Below the pieces are notes generated by a model. It saw nothing but the letters and a program-made list of their open reading frames with translations, was not told the DNA's origin and searched no databases. This document shows positions 49,149-58,601 of a stretch of 59,195 nt of DNA, piece by piece; position 1 is the first letter of the stretch, and every line of letters starts with the position of its first letter. The position numbers were made by a program, and so were the translations under genes. Source of the DNA: Streptococcus mitis (GTDB lineage: Bacteria; Bacillota; Bacilli; Lactobacillales; Streptococcaceae). The stretch spans positions 1 through 59,195 of the forward strand of contig JAGZLW010000007.1 in NCBI GenBank assembly GCA_018364455.1, read 5' to 3'.

Positions 49149-50369
49149 TTACTTTCTATGTTTTTTTCTTAATGTTTTACGGAAATCAAGAGCAAGTCTT
49201 AACAGAGGATAGAGAGGATGGGTAGGCATTGTAAATTCTCCCAAATATTCTTCAATCGTTGGATTAAATTTTTCCTTAAAATGATAAAGTCCACCATTGA
49301 GAGAGTTTTCAACACCACCTAAATTTTGCCACAACATACCTCGCTCAAAGGCATAGCGAGCCGTTTCATACCAAGTTAAAATTGGTGCATTGTAACGTTT
49401 AAAATCATCATCCATACCAGCATATAGATTGACAGAGGTATTACCAAATTCCAAACTCAAAGTAGCCGCTAAGGGAATGTTTGATTTTCCCATATTCATA
49501 TATCCCTGCAAGAAATCTATTTCCTCTACCAAACGCTCTTTTTCCTTCTTCTGTGCCTCTACTTTTGAAGTTCGAGTCGACTTAGTAATCGCCTCTTCCA
49601 ACGCTTTGTTTTTAGCTAACTGTTCTTCTAATTCTCTTAAACGCTTAGAAACATCCAAACTCGTTAGCGTGATATAAGAATCTTCTTTGAAGTTATCTAA
49701 TAATTTTTTATAATAGGCTTCGTTTCTTAAATGAATCTCTTTTCGCTTCTCAGTTTTTTTCATCAACTCCGAAAATGAATCTAATAGTTCCAGTCCACCA
49801 TATTGAATCTCAAGCCCTTTGTTTCGTGCTGTTCGGATAGCTTGCCTCGTTGATTTAGAAAGTTTATCTTCTTCAAAATTTTCCTTGTATATTTTCGCCT
49901 GAATACGAGGCTGAATGGTGTCATCCATCTCGGTTGTCCGCCCAGACCATTTCACTCCTAATTGCCCTAAAATCTCAACAATAGCAAGATTTTCAGGATA
50001 TTCTATCTTATCTTGATTGACCAAATATTGAGATAGACAAATACTTGGATCGAAAGTCACAAAAACCGCTCTCTTACTGCGAGCATAAGACTTAATAGAC
50101 TGCAGGACAAACTTTAAAAGTTCTATATCCCTGTAATCCAATATAGGTCCTCTTGGAATATAAAACATTTTATAGCCTAAAGGCAGAGATTTTATGAGAA
50201 TACTAGCCACAGCCAGTAACTTCCCCTCTTCATAGACACCAAATTTCTCATGATTCCAATCAGATTTCACTTTTTCCCAAGCACTGCTTTGTAATACATT
50301 AGCTAATTCATGTTCTTTGACAAACTGATCATATTCTAATGTGGGAATGCCAATTTGATAACGGTACAT
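49149..50369 (-). CDS. murM: MurM, first branch amino-acid ligase on lipid II
   Basis: The 406-residue FemABX protein has the coiled-coil arm around LRELEEQLAKNKALEEAITK and the C-terminal KFNPTIEEYLGEFTMP. It uses Ser-tRNA or Ala-tRNA to start branched stem peptides; mosaic murM alleles contribute to penicillin resistance. Whether this allele is mosaic cannot be judged without an alignment. It leads the murM-murN unit. Confidence 0.92.
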   Translation of the reverse strand: MYRYQIGIPTLEYDQFVKEHELANVLQSSAWEKVKSDWNHEKFGVYEEGKLLAVASILIKSLPLGYKMFYIPRGPILDYRDIELLKFVLQSIKSYARSKRAVFVTFDPSICLSQYLVNQDKIEYPENLAIVEILGQLGVKWSGRTTEMDDTIQPRIQAKIYKENFEEDKLSKSTRQAIRTARNKGLEIQYGGLELLDSFSELMKKTEKRKEIHLRNEAYYKKLLDNFKEDSYITLTSLDVSKRLRELEEQLAKNKALEEAITKSTRTSKVEAQKKEKERLVEEIDFLQGYMNMGKSNIPLAATLSLEFGNTSVNLYAGMDDDFKRYNAPILTWYETARYAFERGMLWQNLGGVENSLNGGLYHFKEKFNPTIEEYLGEFTMPTHPLYPLLRLALDFRKTLRKKHRK

Positions 50370-50499
50370 TTCCTACTCTCTTTCCTCCAGTATCTTATTA
50401 CTATTCTACTACTTTCGTTTGAAAAGTCTAGTGAAAACAGACTTCCATCATTGTTTTAAAGCCAAGAATAACTATAAATAGTGGTTCATTTATAAAAAA

Positions 50500-51279
50500 C
50501 TAAATCAATCTCTCTTCTAATTTGAAATCAATTGGTAGGGTTGCTAAAAAACGTTCCAATTGTTTTTCCCAATAATACCACTCGTGAGTTCCAGCACTAT
50601 GGCTATAGGTCACATCAAAACCTAGTTTTTTGAGATTTTTCACTGCTAGATTATTGGCTTCGTACAAGAAATCCTGTTCGCCACACCAAGCCCACAGCTT
50701 GGTCTTTTTATCCGATTTTTTAGCCAGACTTTCAAGAGAATAGGGACTAGCTGTCCAATCTTTAATCTCCCCAAACACACCTCTCCAATAAGCAGGTGTT
50801 CCCAGATTTTGACTCTCAGGAGAAAACTCTTGAAAGCTAAGGGCACCTGAAAAACTAGCTGCGTGAGAAAAACGATTTGTTGCAAGAGCCAGTTTGAAAC
50901 AGCCGTAACCTCCCATAGAGAGGCCAGCGATAAAGGTCTTTTCACGCTTGCTGGTCATGTTAGGGAAGAAACGTTTTAGAACCTGTGGTAATTCCTCTGC
51001 TAGAGCTGTGTAATAGTCAAAACCATACTGGGTATTGGTGTACCAACCGTTGCTGGTATTGGGCATGACGACTATGAGATTAGTCCCCCGAAGCAAGCGT
51101 TCTACATTGGTCCGCTTGAGCCAACTATTATGATTACCAGACATCCCGTGCAAGAGGTACAAGACTGGAATGTCTTTACAATCTGGTTCTTCTACTCGAT
51201 TGGCATCAGGATAGAGGACATTCACTCCCCACTCCATATCCAAAACTTGTGAGTAATACTCGATTTTCATTACTGCCAT
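50500..51279 (-). CDS. estA: Esterase of the EstA/tributyrin esterase type
   Basis: The 259-residue alpha/beta hydrolase has the oxyanion segment LLHGMSGNHNSW, the nucleophile elbow GLSMGGYG and the late His in HSAGTHEWYYW. It hydrolyses short-chain acyl esters and may deacetylate sialic acid in pneumococcus. GGAG precedes the start. A 130-base AT-rich stretch follows before murM without clear features. Confidence 0.9.
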   Translation of the reverse strand: MAVMKIEYYSQVLDMEWGVNVLYPDANRVEEPDCKDIPVLYLLHGMSGNHNSWLKRTNVERLLRGTNLIVVMPNTSNGWYTNTQYGFDYYTALAEELPQVLKRFFPNMTSKREKTFIAGLSMGGYGCFKLALATNRFSHAASFSGALSFQEFSPESQNLGTPAYWRGVFGEIKDWTASPYSLESLAKKSDKKTKLWAWCGEQDFLYEANNLAVKNLKKLGFDVTYSHSAGTHEWYYWEKQLERFLATLPIDFKLEERLI

Positions 51280-51306
51280 GATTTGCTCCTTCTATTTTCC
51301 GATAAG

Positions 51307-51326
51307 AAAAAGCCAAAACTCGGCTT
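51307..51326 (-). terminator. Terminator between rnjB and estA
   Basis: AAAGCC and GGCTTT arms precede TTTC on the minus strand in the 68-base gap. It is rather short. Confidence 0.55.
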
Positions 51327-51347
51327 TCTCTCTGTTTATTTCAAAGA

Positions 51348-53009
51348 TTATTTCGCTTCCATCACCACTGGTAAAATAGCTGGACGACGTTTGGTTTGGT
51401 CAAAGAGATACTTGGTCAGATTATCACGAACCTTCCCTTTAAGATCTGCCCAATCAAAGTCATCTCCTTGCAGATAGTTTTCTACCGTTTGGTTAATCAA
51501 TTCTGAACTTTCACGGAGAATATCGCGACTCTTCTTGAGATAAACAAATCCACGCGTGTGAACACGAGCCTTGGCCACAATTTTCTTCTCACGACGGTTA
51601 ACGGTAATTGCGACGATGAAAATACCATCCTCTGACAAGACCTTACGGTCACGAAGAACCACATTTCCAACATCACCAATGGCATTCCCGTCAATCAAGA
51701 CATCCCCTGCCGAAACCGCTCCAGCTGGGACAAAGTCCCCATTCTCATAAGCCATGCTTGTTCCCTTTTTAGGGATGAAAATGCGTTCTGGCAGCATCCC
51801 GACGGCCATAGCGGCCTTAGCATGGGCATCCAACTCACGGTATTCCCCTTGAATTGGAAAGAGATACTTGGGTTGCAAGAGATTAATCATCAGCTGCAAA
51901 TCACGCGCATTTCCATGCCCTGACACACGCAAGCTTTGAGTGATCAGTTTGACAACTCCGCCAGCTTGGTAAATCATATTTTCCACACGCGCCATGACTG
52001 CTTCTTTAGCGATAGACGGAGTGGTTACGATATAGACCAAATCACCGTCCTTGATTTCCACATAACGGTGGCGACCAATCGACATCTTGCGAAGACCATT
52101 GATAGGCTCACCCATACGACCTGTCTCAAGGATAATCAACTCATGGTCTTCAAAGCGAGACATATCTTTTGGTTTAATCAAAAGACTTTCGTTAGCTAGA
52201 GACAATTTCTTGAGGCGAATAGCAGTACGGACAATATTTTCAATATCAAATCCTGTCAAGACCACACGGCGGCCTGTTGCATCCGCAGCGTCAAACACCT
52301 GCTGGATACGAGAGAGATTGCTGGCTACTGCTGCAACAATGATACGACCATCCCAGTCCGAAATGGTTTGAGTGATCTCGTCCCCAACTTCACTTTCGCT
52401 AGCCACTTGGATATTGCTATCCGCATTGGCTGAATCGCTAAGAAGAGCTAGAACTCCATCACGACCGATTTCTGCCAAACGAGCAAAGTCTGTCGCATAG
52501 GATTCACTAGCTGTCTGGTCAAATTTGAAGTCACCTGTATAAACGATGCTACCTTCAGCTGTCTTCAAGACAACACCCAGACTTTCTGGGATAGAGTGGG
52601 TCGTACGGAAGAAGGACACCACAGTCCCTCCAAAATCTATCTCCGTATCCTCATCGATGACATGGAAATCATTGAATTTCTTAACTGTATCATTTCCTTT
52701 GACAAAGAGTTTGGCCAACTCAATGGTCAGCTCAGAGCCAAATACAGGTACCTTGGCTTCAGCCAAGAGATAAGGCAGAGCACCAATGGCATCCGCATGG
52801 CCGTGGGTCAAGAAGACCCCAGCAATACGGTCGCTATTTTCAAAAAGGTAGTCCATATTTGGAATAACTACGTCCACCCCTAGTTGTTCATTTTCAGGGT
52901 ATTTCAGACCTGCATCCAAAACGAAAATAGATCCATCGATTTCAGCGATATACATATTTTTCCCGTTTTCACGTACACCACCAAGTGTTGTTAAACTGAT
53001 ATTACTCAT
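51348..53009 (-). CDS. rnjB: Ribonuclease J2-type protein
   Basis: The 553-residue metallo-beta-lactamase/beta-CASP protein has the C-terminal RNase J domain. The catalytic loop reads THGHADAIGALPY, where active RNase J1 has HGHEDHIG, so two positions of the zinc motif are changed. This matches RNase J2, the weakly active partner of J1 in Firmicutes. It helps process and decay mRNA. The leader of about 110 bases contains a GGGTAAGTAACCC hairpin downstream of a TGGTATAAT promoter. Confidence 0.9.
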   Translation of the reverse strand: MSNISLTTLGGVRENGKNMYIAEIDGSIFVLDAGLKYPENEQLGVDVVIPNMDYLFENSDRIAGVFLTHGHADAIGALPYLLAEAKVPVFGSELTIELAKLFVKGNDTVKKFNDFHVIDEDTEIDFGGTVVSFFRTTHSIPESLGVVLKTAEGSIVYTGDFKFDQTASESYATDFARLAEIGRDGVLALLSDSANADSNIQVASESEVGDEITQTISDWDGRIIVAAVASNLSRIQQVFDAADATGRRVVLTGFDIENIVRTAIRLKKLSLANESLLIKPKDMSRFEDHELIILETGRMGEPINGLRKMSIGRHRYVEIKDGDLVYIVTTPSIAKEAVMARVENMIYQAGGVVKLITQSLRVSGHGNARDLQLMINLLQPKYLFPIQGEYRELDAHAKAAMAVGMLPERIFIPKKGTSMAYENGDFVPAGAVSAGDVLIDGNAIGDVGNVVLRDRKVLSEDGIFIVAITVNRREKKIVAKARVHTRGFVYLKKSRDILRESSELINQTVENYLQGDDFDWADLKGKVRDNLTKYLFDQTKRRPAILPVVMEAK

Positions 53010-53146
53010 TTTTCCTCCGAAAGCTTAATTTATCTTGATTATAGGGTTACTTACCCTTTTATTCTAAAAGCACTATTACTTTTAGCCGAATCTTTTCCTA
53101 CCATTATACCATTTTTTTGATGATTTTCAAAATGAAGATTTGTTTT

Positions 53147-53174
53147 TAAAAAAGAGCTGGTTTCCCAACTCTTT
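53147..53174 (-). terminator. Terminator of recJ
   Basis: AAAGAGTTGG and CCAGCTCTTT arms with a GAAA loop precede a T run on the minus strand. Confidence 0.8.
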
Positions 53175-53182
53175 CCTATCTG

Positions 53183-55417
53183 CTATTCTTTTTCCATTAA
53201 AAAGTCATAAATTTCTTGCACGGTACCCAGCGCCATCATTTCTTGGTCTTTAACGGTTTGTTTGAGATTTTGGTAAATCTGACTTTCTCCGATCTCTCGC
53301 TTCGGTGCCTCTTTATTCACTGTCATGACACCATCTTTGATGGTCACAAAGCCTAGTTCTTCAAATACTTGAATCATCTTGACCAGCAAGATTTGTTGAA
53401 TATTGAGATAAGCCGCCAAATCCTTCAGTTTGTAGCGAATATCAAACTCTGGGAACTTGTAGATGGTCTTGTACAATTTGGCAAACTGCTCTCTAGTCCC
53501 ATAGCCTGTCAGATAGTAGGCCTTGTCAATATCATTTTTGAAATAGACAACAGAGAAATTCTGTTCCTGAAAAATGGTCTTCAGCTGAGTAATATCCTCA
53601 GGAACGTTTTTTACGATAACAGCTTCACTATCCGCCAGATTCGGCAATTCTCCAGCAAAATCCAAGACCGGAACTCCTTCTGGCAAGACTGCATTCTTCC
53701 CACGGATGTTAAAGAGTTGAACACCCTCTACACGCGCATCCACCATCATCAACTGGAGGGCAGTTTGACCATTCCATTGGTTGACAGACAATTTAACTGC
53801 CAACTCTAGATTCTTGGTTTGGGCAAATTCTGTTGCCAATCTGCCTTGACCGAAGGCTACCACTTCAAAACTCGCCTCACCTTTGGAAATTTTCAACTTG
53901 AGATGGGCATTGCCTGCCCCCATAGTACGGGCACTTTCGACCTGAAAATCCTTGATATAAAAGACAGGTTTCTGATTGTTCATTCCAAAGGGAGCTAAAC
54001 GTTCAAAACTTTTGACCGTTTCCAAGCTAAGTGTCTCCAAGTCTAGCTCTTCATCTAAGTTTAACTTGTTCTTGCCAGCAGCATCTGTACCTTTTTCACG
54101 GACATAATCTTCCAAAACCTGAGATAAATCTGAGAGTTTCTCCACTTCCAGCGTCATTCCTGCTGCGCCAGCATGGCCACCAAAGGCTATGAAGAGGTCT
54201 CTATGAGGATCCAGAGCCTCAAAAATATCGACCGCTTCCACGCTACGAGCACTACCCTTGGCACGACCGTCCTCTATATTGAGAACGATGACTGTCTGCC
54301 CTAGTTCTTCCAACAAACGACCAGCCACGATACCTAGAACCCCAGGATTCCAGCCTTCCTTGGCCAAGACCTGGACCTTCTTCTCAGGATCCACCATGGT
54401 CTTAGCTTCTTCATAGATAGACTGGACGATTTCCTTGCGCTCTTCGTTTTTCTGATGAATCATAAGGGCAATCTCATGCGCCTCCTCGTCGTCAAATCCA
54501 GTCAGCAAATCAATGGCAGGATTAGGATCATCCAAGCGACCCAAGGCATTCAAACGAGGGGCAATCTGGAAACCAACTGTCTCTTCTGTCACTTCATTGG
54601 CAGCAATCCCAGCCATATCCATCATTTCTTGTAGACCAATGCGCTGAGTGTGTCCCAACATTTCCAACCCATACTGAACCAAGATACGGTTCTCATCTGT
54701 CAAACTCACCATATCAGCAATGGTACCAATAGCAACCAAATCAAGCAATTCCACTTGTACTTCTTCCAAAAGTGCACAAGCCAACTTGAAAGCAACTCCA
54801 CAACCAGCCAAATATTTAAAAGGATAATCCGCATCAGGGTGTTCAGGGTGAACGATGGCATAGGCATCAGGCAGGGTTTCAGGCATAGAATGATGGTCGG
54901 TCACAATGACATCTACTCCCATAGACTGGGCCAATTCAATAGCCTCATGACCAGCAACCCCATTGTCAACCGTCACAATCAAGGAAATTCCTTCTTGCTC
55001 GATAAAGTATTTATAGACACTAGCATTTGGACCATAGCCATCAGTAAAACGATTGGGCAAGTAAACACGGCACTCAGCGCCAAGCTGTTCCAAACTTTCC
55101 TTCACAATAGAAGCCGAAGTCATTCCATCCGCATCGTAATCTCCATAAATGAGAATATTTTCCCCTTCTTCAATGGCCTGACGAATCCGTTCCACTGCCT
55201 TATCCATATCATGGAGTAGATAAGGATCGTGCAAGTCCTCCAAGGAAGGTTCTAAAAACTTCTTCAGACTTTCTTGGTCCTGAATTCCTCTTTCAAATAA
55301 TAACCGAGCCACCTCAGGACCCAGTCCAGCCTTCTTGGCTATCTTTGTAAAATCCGCATCTTCTACCTGCGGGGCAAACTGCCATTCATAAGTAGGTGTT
55401 ATCAAAAAGACATCCAC
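53183..55417 (-). CDS. recJ: Single-strand DNA exonuclease RecJ
   Basis: The 744-residue frame has the DHH phosphoesterase motifs YGDYDADGMTSASIV, VDNGVAGHEAI and VTDHHSMPE, the DHHA1 GGHAGAAGMT motif, an OB-like domain and a C-terminal extension typical of Firmicutes. It degrades single strands 5'-3' in repair and recombination. The start is uncertain: ATG 55417 has no ribosome site at a useful distance, while a TTG at 55405 would give the common family start (M)ITPTYEWQFAPQ. A TATAAT lies just upstream. Confidence 0.94.
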   Translation of the reverse strand: MDVFLITPTYEWQFAPQVEDADFTKIAKKAGLGPEVARLLFERGIQDQESLKKFLEPSLEDLHDPYLLHDMDKAVERIRQAIEEGENILIYGDYDADGMTSASIVKESLEQLGAECRVYLPNRFTDGYGPNASVYKYFIEQEGISLIVTVDNGVAGHEAIELAQSMGVDVIVTDHHSMPETLPDAYAIVHPEHPDADYPFKYLAGCGVAFKLACALLEEVQVELLDLVAIGTIADMVSLTDENRILVQYGLEMLGHTQRIGLQEMMDMAGIAANEVTEETVGFQIAPRLNALGRLDDPNPAIDLLTGFDDEEAHEIALMIHQKNEERKEIVQSIYEEAKTMVDPEKKVQVLAKEGWNPGVLGIVAGRLLEELGQTVIVLNIEDGRAKGSARSVEAVDIFEALDPHRDLFIAFGGHAGAAGMTLEVEKLSDLSQVLEDYVREKGTDAAGKNKLNLDEELDLETLSLETVKSFERLAPFGMNNQKPVFYIKDFQVESARTMGAGNAHLKLKISKGEASFEVVAFGQGRLATEFAQTKNLELAVKLSVNQWNGQTALQLMMVDARVEGVQLFNIRGKNAVLPEGVPVLDFAGELPNLADSEAVIVKNVPEDITQLKTIFQEQNFSVVYFKNDIDKAYYLTGYGTREQFAKLYKTIYKFPEFDIRYKLKDLAAYLNIQQILLVKMIQVFEELGFVTIKDGVMTVNKEAPKREIGESQIYQNLKQTVKDQEMMALGTVQEIYDFLMEKE

Positions 55418-55519
55418 TCTTTCTAAGAATTCTATTGCTTCATTATAACATGATTTAGACGTTTTCTCTATCCAGATTGCTTTTTTATAAAATTTTAGTG
55501 AATTTTTTCAGATATGATT

Positions 55520-55568
55520 TGACAAGGCAATTCTTTTGGTGTAGAATCGTGTTATAAAATCTAACACA
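55520..55568 (+). promoter_or_regulatory. Promoter and inverted repeat of the amino-acid ABC operon
   Basis: TTGACA (55520-55525), a 17-base spacer and TAGAAT (55543-55548) form a near-consensus promoter. GTGTTATAAAATCTAACAC (55550-55568) covers the expected +1 with six-base arms and could bind a repressor. Confidence 0.7.
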
Positions 55569-55581
55569 AAGGAGATTCCTT

Positions 55582-56340
55582 ATGGCTTTAGTAGAATTTG
55601 AACACGTCGAAAAATATTACGGAGACTACCACGCACTCCGCGACATCAATCTCCGTTTTGAAAAAGGACAAGTCGTTGTCCTACTCGGACCATCTGGTTC
55701 TGGTAAGTCCACTCTTATCCGCACCATCAATGGTTTGGAGGCTGTTGACAAGGGAAGTCTCCTAGTAAATGGTCACCAAGTTGCTGGTGCCAGCCAGAAA
55801 GATTTGGTACCTCTTCGCAAGGAAGTAGGCATGGTTTTCCAACATTTTAACCTCTATCCGCATAAAACAGTGTTAGAAAACGTAACACTAGCACCCATAA
55901 AAGTTCTAGGAATTGATAAAAAAGAAGCTGAAAAAACAGCCCAAAAATATCTGGAATTTGTAAATATGTGGGACAAGAAAGATTCTTATCCAGCCATGCT
56001 ATCTGGTGGACAAAAACAACGGATTGCCATCGCACGTGGACTCGCTATGCATCCTGAACTCCTTCTCTTTGATGAGCCAACATCTGCTCTTGACCCTGAA
56101 ACCATCGGCGATGTTCTAGCAGTTATGCAAAAATTGGCCCACGATGGTATGAATATGATTGTCGTGACCCATGAAATGGGCTTCGCCCGTGAAGTTGCTG
56201 ACCGCATTATCTTTATGGCTGATGGAGAAGTTTTGGTGGATACGACAGATGTCGATGACTTTTTCGACAATCCAAGCGAACCTCGTGCCCAACAATTCCT
56301 CAGCAAAATCATCAACCACGAAAGTGACAAAGTCAAATAA
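55582..56340 (+). CDS. Amino-acid ABC transporter ATP-binding protein (GlnQ type)
   Basis: The 252-residue protein has Walker A GPSGSGKST, Q-loop FQHFNLYPH, signature LSGGQKQR, Walker B LLLFDEP and H-loop VTHEMGFAREV, all of the polar amino-acid uptake family. It powers the transporter formed with the next three genes. AAAGGAG precedes the start. Confidence 0.95.
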   Translation: MALVEFEHVEKYYGDYHALRDINLRFEKGQVVVLLGPSGSGKSTLIRTINGLEAVDKGSLLVNGHQVAGASQKDLVPLRKEVGMVFQHFNLYPHKTVLENVTLAPIKVLGIDKKEAEKTAQKYLEFVNMWDKKDSYPAMLSGGQKQRIAIARGLAMHPELLLFDEPTSALDPETIGDVLAVMQKLAHDGMNMIVVTHEMGFAREVADRIIFMADGEVLVDTTDVDDFFDNPSEPRAQQFLSKIINHESDKVK

Positions 56341-56350
56341 GGAGGCGCCT

Positions 56351-57145
56351 ATGAAAAAGAAATTCTTTTTATCCGCATTATTGATTAGCCTTTTCGGCCT
56401 TGCTGCTACAAAACCAGTACAGGCTGATACCAGTGTCGCAGATATTCAAAAAAGAGGCGAGCTAGTTGTCGGTGTCAAACAAGACGTTCCCAATTTCGGT
56501 TACAAGGATCCCAAGACAGGGACCTTTTCTGGTATCGAAACTGACCTGGCCAAGATGGTAGCTGATGAGCTCAAGGTCAAGGTTCGTTATGTGCCTGTTA
56601 CAGCGCAAACTCGTGGACCGCTCCTAGACAATGAACAGGTCGATATGGATATCGCAACCTTCACCATTACAGACGAACGCAAAAAACTCTACAACTTTAC
56701 CAGTCCCTACTACACGGACGCATCTGGATTTTTGGTCAATAAATCTGCCAAAATCAAAAAGATTGAGGACCTAAACGGCAAAACCATCGGAGTCGCCCAA
56801 GGTTCCATCACCCAACGCCTGATTACTGAACTGGGTAAAAAGAAAGGTCTGAAGTTTAAATTCGTCGAACTTGGTTCCTACCCAGAATTGATTACTTCCC
56901 TGCACGCTCATCGTATCGATGCCTTTTCCGTTGACCGCTCGATTCTGTCTGGCTACATCAGCAAACGCACAGTACTACTAGATGATAGTTTCAAGCCATC
57001 TGACTACGGTATCGTTACCAAGAAATCAAATACCGAGCTCAACGACTATCTTGATAACTTGGTTACTAAATGGAGCAAGGATGGTAGTTTGCAGAAACTT
57101 TATGACCGTTACAAGCTCAAACCATCTAGCCATACCGCAGATTAA
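56351..57145 (+). CDS. Amino-acid ABC transporter substrate-binding protein
   Basis: The 264-residue protein has a signal peptide (MKKKFFLSALLISLFGLAAT, cut near VQA-D) with no lipobox Cys, and a type 3 binding fold: RGELVVGVKQDVPNFGYKDP, ATFTITDERKKLYNFTSPYY, IGVAQGSITQRL. A glutamate/glutamine/aspartate ligand is likely. Lack of a lipid anchor is unusual for a Gram-positive binding protein; the signal may stay uncleaved. GGAGG precedes the start at 56351; an overlapping longer frame from 56171 runs through the ATPase gene and is not used. Confidence 0.92.
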   Translation: MKKKFFLSALLISLFGLAATKPVQADTSVADIQKRGELVVGVKQDVPNFGYKDPKTGTFSGIETDLAKMVADELKVKVRYVPVTAQTRGPLLDNEQVDMDIATFTITDERKKLYNFTSPYYTDASGFLVNKSAKIKKIEDLNGKTIGVAQGSITQRLITELGKKKGLKFKFVELGSYPELITSLHAHRIDAFSVDRSILSGYISKRTVLLDDSFKPSDYGIVTKKSNTELNDYLDNLVTKWSKDGSLQKLYDRYKLKPSSHTAD

Positions 57146-57157
57146 GGAGGATACCCT

Positions 57158-57835
57158 ATGACAGATTTATCATCTTGGACTGCCTATTTTCAGGATTTTG
57201 GACAATTTTTCAATGGTTTCCTCTTCACTCTTGCCCTAGCGATTGGATCCTTTATCCTAGCCATGGTTTTGGGTATCTTCTTCGGAGCCATGTCGACCAG
57301 TAAACGTCCAATTTTGAGAATTTTGGCTCGTATCTTTGTCGAATTTTACCAAAATACTCCCCTCTTGGTGCAGTTTGTTATCGTTTTTTATGGCCTACCT
57401 CTTATCAGTGATCACACCATCATGATTCCGATTTATTGGACAGCTGTACTCTGCGTAGGACTCTATCACGGCGCCTATATCGCTGAGGTGATTCGCTCAG
57501 GTATTCAGTCTATTCCTAGCGGTCAGATGGAAGCCGCCTTGTCTCAAGGTTTTACCTATATCAGCGCCATGCGCTTGATTATCTTACCTCAGGCTTTCCG
57601 TATCATCCTCCCTCCTTTGACCAACCAAATCGTCAACCTCATCAAGAATACCTCCACAGTCGCTATCATTTCTGGTGTAGACTTGATGTTTGTGACCAAG
57701 TCTTGGTCGGCTCTTAACGGAAACTATATCCCAGCCTTTCTAGGAGCTGCCCTTCTCTACTTTTCTCTTTGCTTTCCTGTTGCCCAGTTTGGTCGCAAGA
57801 TGGAGCAAGCAAACAAAAAAGCCTATTCACTTTAG
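57158..57835 (+). CDS. Amino-acid ABC transporter permease 1
   Basis: The 225-residue HisMQ-type permease has about five helices and the EAA loop QMEAALSQGFTYISAMRLII followed by LPQA. It follows AAGGAGG and lies 12 bases after the binding-protein gene. It forms the membrane channel with the next gene. Confidence 0.95.
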   Translation: MTDLSSWTAYFQDFGQFFNGFLFTLALAIGSFILAMVLGIFFGAMSTSKRPILRILARIFVEFYQNTPLLVQFVIVFYGLPLISDHTIMIPIYWTAVLCVGLYHGAYIAEVIRSGIQSIPSGQMEAALSQGFTYISAMRLIILPQAFRIILPPLTNQIVNLIKNTSTVAIISGVDLMFVTKSWSALNGNYIPAFLGAALLYFSLCFPVAQFGRKMEQANKKAYSL

Positions 57836-57844
57836 GAGGTTACT

Positions 57845-58504
57845 ATGGAATCCATTTTAGAAGTTTTGACCCCAGATAACCTAGTCTTTATCTTTAAAGG
57901 ATTTGGCTTGACCCTCTATATTTCTCTGATTGCCATCGTCCTCTCTACCCTTATCGGTACAGTGCTAGCCGTCATGAGAAATGGGAAAAATCCTGTCTTA
58001 CGTATCATCTCCAGTATTTACATCGAGTTTGTGCGTAACGTTCCCAACCTCCTCTGGATTTTCACTATCTTTTTGGTGTTCAAAATGAAATCCACACCAG
58101 CAGGAATCACTGCCTTTACTCTCTTTACCTCAGCAGCCTTAGCTGAGATTATCCGTGGTGGCCTCAATGCCGTGGACAAGGGGCAGTACGAAGCAGGAAT
58201 GTCACAAGGATTTACATCAGCCCAAATCCTCTACCACATCATTCTCCCACAAGCTATTCGCAAAATGCTGCCAGCTATCATTTCCCAGTTTGTAACCGTG
58301 ATTAAGGATACCAGTCTTCTCTACTCTGTTATCGCCCTACAAGAACTCTTTGGAGCCAGCCAAATTCTCATGGGCCGTTATTTCGAACCAGAGCAGGTCT
58401 TCAGTCTGTACATCCTGATTGCCCTCATCTACTTCAGCTTCAACCTAGCCATTTCTAGCCTGTCTCATATTCTAGCAAAACGTTGGCAACAAGCTGCAGA
58501 ATAA
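57845..58504 (+). CDS. Amino-acid ABC transporter permease 2
   Basis: The 219-residue HisMQ-type permease has the EAA loop QYEAGMSQGFTSAQILYHII followed by LPQA and about five helices. AGGAGG precedes the ATG, nine bases after the first permease. It is the last gene of the operon. Confidence 0.95.
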   Translation: MESILEVLTPDNLVFIFKGFGLTLYISLIAIVLSTLIGTVLAVMRNGKNPVLRIISSIYIEFVRNVPNLLWIFTIFLVFKMKSTPAGITAFTLFTSAALAEIIRGGLNAVDKGQYEAGMSQGFTSAQILYHIILPQAIRKMLPAIISQFVTVIKDTSLLYSVIALQELFGASQILMGRYFEPEQVFSLYILIALIYFSFNLAISSLSHILAKRWQQAAE

Positions 58505-58512
58505 TAAATTAG

Positions 58513-58540
58513 CTCTCCAGTTCAATTGGAGAGTTTTTTT
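58513..58540 (+). terminator. Terminator of the amino-acid ABC operon
   Basis: CTCTCCA and TGGAGAG arms around a short loop are followed by seven T. Confidence 0.88.
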
Positions 58541-58553
58541 CTACTCAATCTCC

Positions 58554-58583
58554 AAAAAATACTGCCAGATTTCTCTAGCAGTG
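58554..58583 (-). terminator. Terminator of msmK
   Basis: ACTGCTAGA and TCTGGCAGT arms with a GAAA loop precede ATTTTTT on the minus strand, after the msmK stop. Confidence 0.82.
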
Positions 58584-58601
58584 TTTTGAGTTTCATTTAT
58601 C

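Noticed and set aside
56171..56350. 60-codon extension ahead of the binding protein
   Set aside because: It overlaps the ATPase gene in another frame; the GGAGG before 56351 and the signal peptide fix the start.
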